Shown here: one piece after another, positions 18,591 through 24,640 of the stretch | Numbering within the stretch: the first letter of the stretch is position 1 | How the letters are laid out: the number at the start of each line of letters is the position of its first letter | Source of the DNA: Chromera velia | Taxonomy: Eukaryota > Sar > Chromeraceae | NCBI GenBank assembly: GCA_018398765.1 | Contig: JAHBMJ010001261.1 | Span: 1 to 24,640 of the forward strand | Direction of reading: 5' to 3' | Length of the DNA: 24,640 nucleotides | Position numbers and translations under genes: made by a program | Notes under the pieces: model-generated | What the model saw: only the letters and a program-made list of their open reading frames with translations | Told to the model about the DNA's origin: nothing | Database searches by the model: none

Positions 18591-21500
18591 GCGCTTTATA
18601 ATAGACCATGCATTTATTTCTTGACTGTGCAAGCGCCTACAGCTCTGTGAAACGTCCACATGTCCTATTTCCTCCCACGCAACAGTCCTACTGTTTTAGA
18701 CTTTCCCACAGAGCAAAAAAATCAAAACGCAAAAAAGATAAGACATCAATTCATACTCGTCCCACTCTTTCCTTCTCTTTCCAAATAAATAAGAACCAAA
18801 CAAAAAAACCCCAACTTGCCAACAAATACGTGCACATGTACATGCATGCATAATGAAAGAGATCACGCCGACTGACTCCAAGTCTAACCCTCCCGGATGG
18901 CCCCTGTCCTCATCTGCAGCGTCGGCGTTGAACAGCCAGTAGAAGACTATGGCAAACGCGGCATTCAGAGTGAGCAACAGGAAGATGAACCCGAACATGT
19001 CGGCAAAGATCTGGAGCAGCGCTCTGATGTACGTGCCGAAAATCTTGAACGCTCTGTATTTGTCGATCAATCGGACGAAGTGGAGAAGCAGAGACAGGGA
19101 AAGCAGATAGACCACCGGCCATTCTGCCTGTGCTGTCGCTGCATCAATGTCGTTGGCTGAAAACGCCGGGAAGCGTGATGCCGCATCGGTGATGAGCAAT
19201 GCTACTGTGAGGAGAAGGTTGAACATGTCAATGATGTTGAAGGCATCAGTGAAGTATGCCAGACTGACCCCCTCCCTCAATTCTTTGAATGCGTAGAACC
19301 CGCACATCAACAGGGTGATCGTCCACCACATCACGTAGAGAGAGATGAGATGGGAAAGTTCATCTGTATTGGTTGTTGTGCAGATGAGGTAGGTTCTTTC
19401 CTGCGATACGTCCTGTTCTTCTGTGGGGTGACTGGGTGGACATCCGTGTGCCAGGGAGCCCCAGGCGATGAAGCTGCAGAGGAAGAAGGCCATCAGTATG
19501 ACCTCAACGAATGCATACTTCTGCCCAAAGAAAATCCACTTAGCTCGGACTGTGGACGTAAACAGCGGATGGAAGACGAGGGCTGCCTCTCGAGAGGCCA
19601 TGATTGCGTCCTGCAGCCCTCTAGAGGGGAAGGTGATCACCCGCAGTTTGTACTCGGACCCTGCCCATAGATCCTTTTCTAGAATGTGGGGGCGGCACTT
19701 GGCAGCCTCCACGGATACCTCAAAAGGATTCGACTCGGGCGGTTTGTATGTGGTAAGGGGCTCCAGCTGGAATTGGGCATCCCTGAGCCACGCACATAGC
19801 AGGAGGGGAAGAAGGGAAGAAAAATTTGGATCAGAGGACAAAAAAATAGCTCATGGGAACTGCTGAAAGCTGACTGGTAAATTTTATGGTTTAAATTGAG
19901 GAATTCATTCATTCATTTGTGATGTCGAACAACACAAAACCACCACACAGATCGGTGGCAAGGCTGAATCTGGATGAACAAAAAGGCAAGCAACAGACTA
20001 AAGGGGTCGCATACAAGCAAGCAGGTCAACTACGAAGTCGCCATTCCGACACCAACCATCCTCCCGCCTCCCCTACACACCTAGTCAGCAAGTCAGACAG
20101 AGACAGACAGAGACAGAAAAACAGACAGGCAGGGAGGCAGACAGACAGAGACAGACAGACAGAGACAGGGAGACAGACAGAGACAGGGAGACAGACAGAG
20201 ACAGACAGACAGAGACAGGGAGACAGACAGAGACAGAGAGACAGAGAGACAGAGAGACAGAGAGACAGAGAGACAGAGAGACAGAGAGACAGAGAGAGAC
20301 AGACCGACCTTGGGTCCTCATCCACCAATTCCTCCCAGGTCTCGTCGGTGAGTGCTGCCTTGTCTTTGACCGTCAGTGCGTAGTCATGGGCGCCTTTCGG
20401 AATGCCCCTCAGACATCCAGGGGGGTCAGACATGAGGAGGGAGAGACAGAGTACCGCCACGCTCTGGTACCGTGGATATTCCTCTATCAGCAGTTGGGCT
20501 GTAGATTGGATCCCTGCTCTCTGGATTTGGAGCATCTTGTGGCTGTAGGGAGGGAGGGTGGTGGAGTTGGGGTTAACAGTCGCGAGGACCTCGAACATTT
20601 TACTGAAAATGGACTGCCACCCCCTCTCTATTGCTTGATGGAGAGGCGTTTGGGGCTCGTCTATTGGCTCGTCCATGCTTCCTATCGCAGCCAGACAGGC
20701 GACAGGATTCGCTTCAATGATTCGATGGACATCAGCCACCGTGAATGCGCTCTGCTTGTGTTTCAACCCTGCGATGGCAATGTGCAACAATCCCCCTCCC
20801 TTGGGGCCCTTCCCGGAGAAAAGACGATGGTGTGAGAAACGAAGGCATTCGTCCAAAGGAAACTTCTGCACTGCAGATTTGCACCTGATGAAGCCTAGGA
20901 CTGATTTGGTAAGTGACTCGACAGGCTGGACGTGTGCATTCAGCCTCGCATGCACCCATCGTTCTACCTTCCCTCCATACAGAAGAGCATTGCCCTCTGG
21001 AGAGAAATGCACAGGCCCCCTCCCAGGGAAGAAGTCGATCATCCGCTGGTCTGGCAGATTGTACACCACACACACCTGCATGCATCATGCAGATCGCACA
21101 GATAAATAAGTACACACATAAATGTAGATTTTAATATTTGCATGAACTTTCATGAGGAAACAATTAAAAGACTTTGAACAGAGAACGCTGAGGATGAAAA
21201 GAAAGTGCTGAAAAGACCTGCATGGCGATCAGGCTGACAGAAAGAAATTAGATATCAATCTTGGATGTCCGACCGGCCTCGCTCGATCCGACTGACCTCA
21301 TCGTTATTGAAACCACACGCTAGTTGAGTCCCATCGTTCGAGAAGGTGAGGGAGAAGCACACCTGCTTGTAGGCTTTCAATCTGAGAACGGTAGAGCCGC
21401 TCTCTGCAGGATCCACCAGAGCCACTCCCTTCACACCGTCTCCTCCGAGAGCAAGCACGGAAGAATCGGGAGACCAGCAAAGAGATCTGCATGTGTGCAA

Positions 21501-22210
21501 TGAATGCAAAAGAAATGAAATGAATCAACACTCATGATCGAGTGGAGCGATGAATTGCCATGGCACTCCATCGAAAGAGAGGGCTTGTCGTCAATTCGAA
21601 GGAACGTCCAGAGAGCGAGGGAATGCATCTAGAGCAGGTGTATCCAAGAACAAAGTCCGACAAATTCTTGAAGGGTCCTCACTTTTCTCTCCACCCTTCT
21701 TTCCTGACCTCAATCGAAGTCCATGTGCGTGTTTAGATTCCACGCTTCCATTCTCCACTTTGTACACGTACACGTTAGCGTCAGTCATGACGTCATCCTC
21801 ATCTTCTGCAATTGCCCTCTCAAGCGCCACCTCCTGTTCAGGCACCTCCTGTCCCGCCCCTCCGACTGCGATTCTTGTGCCATCTGGAGAGAATGCGAGG
21901 GCAAGAATCATTTGTCCCGGCATGTCTTTGTTGACTCTCTCGGAAAGCCTCCAGACTTGCTGCCCTGTCTCGGCTGCGAGCACGGTGACCTCCGGACTGT
22001 TCAATTTGCCGTGTGCGATTGCCAGGTAGGTCCCACAGGGTGAGAAGCCCTGGTCTCTAATCATCTCCAGTGGGGGACCTGCTGTGGAGTCCCCAAGAAT
22101 CCAGAGGGGCCGGCAGGTGTCCCCGTCCAGCATGTGGACTTTTGAGAGACCCCACACACAGGTGGCCAGCCTGAAAAGAGCCGGGGTGAGAGAGAGAGAG
22201 AGAGAGAGAG

Positions 22211-22245
<35 letters not shown>

Positions 22246-24440
22246 ACGAAAGAGAAGAAGTGAAAGGAAATGAGCCATCTCTATTCCGAGAACGGCGAGA
22301 GTCGCTTGGTGGTTGCTTGACAAGAAAGAACTATTTGGCAGAAAGGTCGCGCGGAGCTCAGGAGATCGACTTACAATTTTCAGAAGCAACAGCTGAAGCT
22401 GCTCAATCAAGGTGCATAATTGAAAAAACATATTTTGAATCAATTCAATTAAGTGAGTCCAAATCGTCTCTCTCAGTGCTGATCGACTCACTTTGGAGGG
22501 CTCTGGTTCTTTCCGGGGTTAAAATTCACGAAGAAAAACAGCTGCACGCACGCACGCACACATGAAAGAATACAACAGCCATGTAGACAGAAAAAAGAAG
22601 GAATGCCCGCTGAAAGTTGACAAAGACAGGGAAAGACCGAGCTGTTGAACACACATGCTTTCTCATAGATCATCTCCAGTGGTGTATCCGTGAATTACCT
22701 ACCGAGGATGGACACACTCACCACACCCGACCATGCACCCACCTGGCTGCTTCTAGTGTCCACGTGATAGAACCCCGTGGCCTCCTTCCTTCCTCTGACC
22801 CTCCCAGACTCCATCTTTGTTATCGACACCCATCCTCCTCTCTGGGCACACGCGAGATGAGTGCCTTCAGGAGAGATGGCCGTCCGGAGAATGGACCTTT
22901 TAACCGTGTCATCAGGGACAAACCTGCAACGCCATGCGTTGAATGAATGACGGAGACAACAAGACTCACAAAGATGTGACACAGGGACAGACAAAAAAAG
23001 ACACAGACGCATTAACACATACGTATGTGCAAACACGTGCCTTCCCATGTGTGTGCAAACGAACGCAAGAGATGTGTGTCACGACGGACAGAGCGACACC
23101 ACGTGTCATTCCCTGTGCATACCAACCTTTGCATGGCCATCCATTCTTTTCTAGATATATCCACATGCATGCATCTATACCGAATTCCAACCCAACGTTC
23201 CACGAACCGATTTTCGAATGCAGGGGTCTCGAATATTGAGGACGGCCAGATGCAGAGTCTATTCTGTTCCGCGTCTGCTGTGGACAGAGAGGCAATGTAC
23301 TGGTCGTTGGTCGTCCAGTCGAGGGACCCGATGGGGGTCTTCGGCACGTGGGCCCTGATAGGCAGGAAATTGAGGCAGGGGGGGAGGGAAGGAGAGATTG
23401 GCAGATTGATTTATTGATGCTTTTTTTGGTTTGGTTGGAGAAAGGTCGGTTTTCTTTTTCGAAAAAGGAGGTGCTGAACACCATCTGTGAACAACACTCG
23501 CGACGGGATCTGCCATACAGCTCTTCGGTGATAGGGTTGTCATTGAATTTTCTTCCTTCCTGATGTGCCAGAGCCGTATCTTCATTGTGTGCATTAGAAT
23601 GGAATTGACGCAGAAGGGCTTTGAATAGCTCGCAGATACACATTGAATGTCGAGAACGAAACAAAGACGTAACGAGCTCTCTTGTTTGCAACGCCTCGAA
23701 AGCTGGCCGGGGACAGACAGACCTGAAAGTCGACAGCTCCACGCCACTGAAGGATCCGAAACACCGCACTGTCCCATCAGCGTGTCCAGTCAGGATTCGA
23801 AGGCCGTACGCAGCCAGACAGAAGATCTTGATGGGAGAGTCAATCACCGTGACGATCTGCAAAAGAAGAAACGCAAAAAAAAGCAATAAACCCCACACAT
23901 ATACTGTCTTGCCAGCAGTGAACAAGTCTATTGAGCTCGGAGGGGCAACCATTGGTGAATCTTCCATGTGGTTCGTCTTCCGTCAATCGTTTTCTTGCCT
24001 GCTTCCATTCTCGCTCTGTTATTTCTCTCGGGCATTTTTCTCTTTCCCCACCTCTCATCCCTCTTTTCTTGAATATTCTTCCAGGCGATGACTTCCGTTT
24101 CCCTTCTTTCTCCGTACTTCTCCTTAATTCTCGTGACCATTTTTCGCCCTTGCACACTTCTTCCTGTTGATTTAGAAGCAGCAAAAAGTGCAATTTACAC
24201 ACACAACATACGAACCAACCAACCGACCAGTTGCGTCTCCCCTTGTTTGACGCTGTCATCAATCGCGTGGGGAGTCAGAATGACGCTCCCGTAGAGAGTG
24301 TGGGAGGAGAGGACGTGCAGTTGTCCCTCTGTGTCAAGAGAGCAGATGCGCTCCGGAGAGATCACGGGAGAAGTCGGCGTCCACTGACGAGAGGGGAACC
24401 AGTAGAGCTGGGCAATGGGGGTCTGGTGCTGGTCGTACAC
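17538..24440 (-). CDS. WD40-ankyrin-TRP/polycystin-type cation channel (10 exons, 5' end outside window)
   Basis: Exons in transcript order: 24440-24228, 23856-23723, 23354-23208, 22923-22699, 22170-21709, 21486-21297, 21075-20309, 19782-18877, 18358-18158 and 17838-17538 (TAG). All phases agree and give 1181 residues; more exons must lie to the right. Residues 1-500 hold WD40 blades ([65 protein letters not shown]). Residues about 550-700 look ankyrin-like ([17 protein letters not shown]). Then come S1 803-822, S2 858-880, S3 893-911, S4 934-970 ([16 protein letters not shown]), S5 972-997, a pore loop ([14 protein letters not shown], 1021-1034), S6 1041-1065 ending [11 protein letters not shown] as in TRP channels, and a coiled-coil tail near 1140-1165. 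It should form a tetrameric cation channel in a membrane. Ligand and ion are unknown. S4 is poor in regular Arg spacing, so strong voltage gating is unlikely. Confidence 0.85.
18158..18358 (-). other. Pore-S6 exon of the channel
   Basis: This 201-base exon carries the whole pore helix, the filter-like GEFGFDD and S6, with the conserved N-S-L-I-A-L ending. It follows a CCCTGCAG acceptor. The G at 18358 completes the Glu codon begun at the end of the S1-S5 exon. It is the strongest evidence for the TRP/polycystin assignment. Confidence 0.85.
18519..18590 (-). repeat. (CA)n microsatellites in the intron between S5 and pore exons
   Basis: Two CA runs (18519-18538 and 18552-18590) are separated by a short GA run. 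On the transcript strand they read (TG)n, like the (TG)n runs ahead of acceptors in the other gene. Confidence 0.9.
20095..20304 (-). repeat. ~210-bp CAGA/CAGAGA minisatellite in a channel intron
   Basis: Interleaved ACAGACAGAGACAGGGAG and AGACAGAG units fill the intron immediately downstream of the donor at 20308. On the transcript strand the run reads TCTG/CTGTCTCT, and the donor itself (GTCGGTCTGTCTCTC) merges with it. An open frame through it encodes only Cys/Leu/Ser/Val repeats and is not a real exon. Confidence 0.9.
22188..22250 (-). repeat. (GA)n(GAAA)n microsatellite in a channel intron
   Basis: About 12 GA units pass into about 9 GAAA units. On the transcript strand it is a pure pyrimidine run. 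It ends about 18 bases before the acceptor of the exon that begins at 22170 and so probably acts as its pyrimidine tract. Confidence 0.9.
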
Positions 24441-24640
24441 CTGCACGCGTATGTGTCAAAAAAAAGTTGTTGGCACGTTGTCTCTTTGGCATGGCAAAAA
24501 CCGGATTGATCCAGTTCGAGAGGTCTATGGTTGGCCGTGATTTTTCTTGTTCATGGCCAGAGCCTGAGTGGTGGCTCACAGGCTTCAACCATTTTCAATC
24601 CAACTCGATTCATCCTAAACCTCTCTCTCTCACTCTCCCC
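24441..24640 (-). other. Intron of the channel gene running off the right edge
   Basis: Upstream of the acceptor ACGCGTGCAG (exon start 24440) no further exon with a good donor is clear. A short open frame (24334-24588) in another frame overlaps it but conflicts with the phase of the exon at 24440. The missing 5' exons should encode the start of the WD40 domain. Confidence 0.55.

Noticed and set aside
20026-20308. Cys/Leu/Ser/Val repeat tail of a minus-strand open frame
   Set aside because: It is read-through of a donor into a CAGA minisatellite. Splicing at 20308 joins the next exon in phase.
22966-23967. 333-codon minus frame as one exon
   Set aside because: Only the WD40 stretch 23723-23856 is supported. 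The rest crosses a donor and intron sequence, and a different frame carries the next WD40 exon at 23208-23354.

Overview
The window looks like nuclear DNA of a eukaryotic alga with a secondary plastid. A photosynthetic alveolate of the Chromera/chromerid type is my best guess. Supporting signs are very intron-rich genes with short exons, introns full of pyrimidine tracts and microsatellites, a predicted protein that starts with a signal peptide followed at once by Phe and a basic transit-like segment, a large TRP-type channel gene, LINE debris and ankyrin pseudogenes. The organism is inferred from style; no marker gene in the window fixes it. I see no tRNA, rRNA, CRISPR array or bacterial-type operon.

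Layout. (1) 1-995: probable 3' end of a plus-strand gene, with three phase-compatible exons at 611-995. (2) 996-2339: intergenic DNA with three copies of a ~55-75 bp degenerate repeat. (3) 2340-10201: a 12-exon plus-strand gene that I assembled from splice signals and matching phases (modelled protein 1269 aa). It has an ER signal, a plastid transit-like region, a membrane segment, about 25 copies of an 8-residue charged repeat, and a conserved-looking C-terminus. (4) 10202-17537: a 7.3-kb convergent intergenic region, AT-rich in parts. It holds a 5'-truncated LINE (11353-14018) between perfect 41-bp direct repeats, a broken ankyrin-repeat gene (14446-15927), a poly(A)-linked tandem repeat and an AT-rich tract. 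(5) 17538-24640: a 10-exon minus-strand gene that continues past the right edge. It encodes WD40 repeats, then ankyrin-like helices, then a six-helix TRP/polycystin-type cation channel and a C-terminal coiled coil (1181 aa in the window). The two large genes converge on the repeat-rich middle.

Points most worth a second look: all five stops inside the LINE reverse-transcriptase frame are TAG, with no frameshift, although its flanking repeats are 41/41 identical; 5' splice sites in both genes mostly read GTCNGT rather than GTRAGT; and a WD40 propeller, ankyrin-like region and TRP channel are joined in one polypeptide. The gene models are hand-built from splice signals and phase. No database search or transcript data was available.
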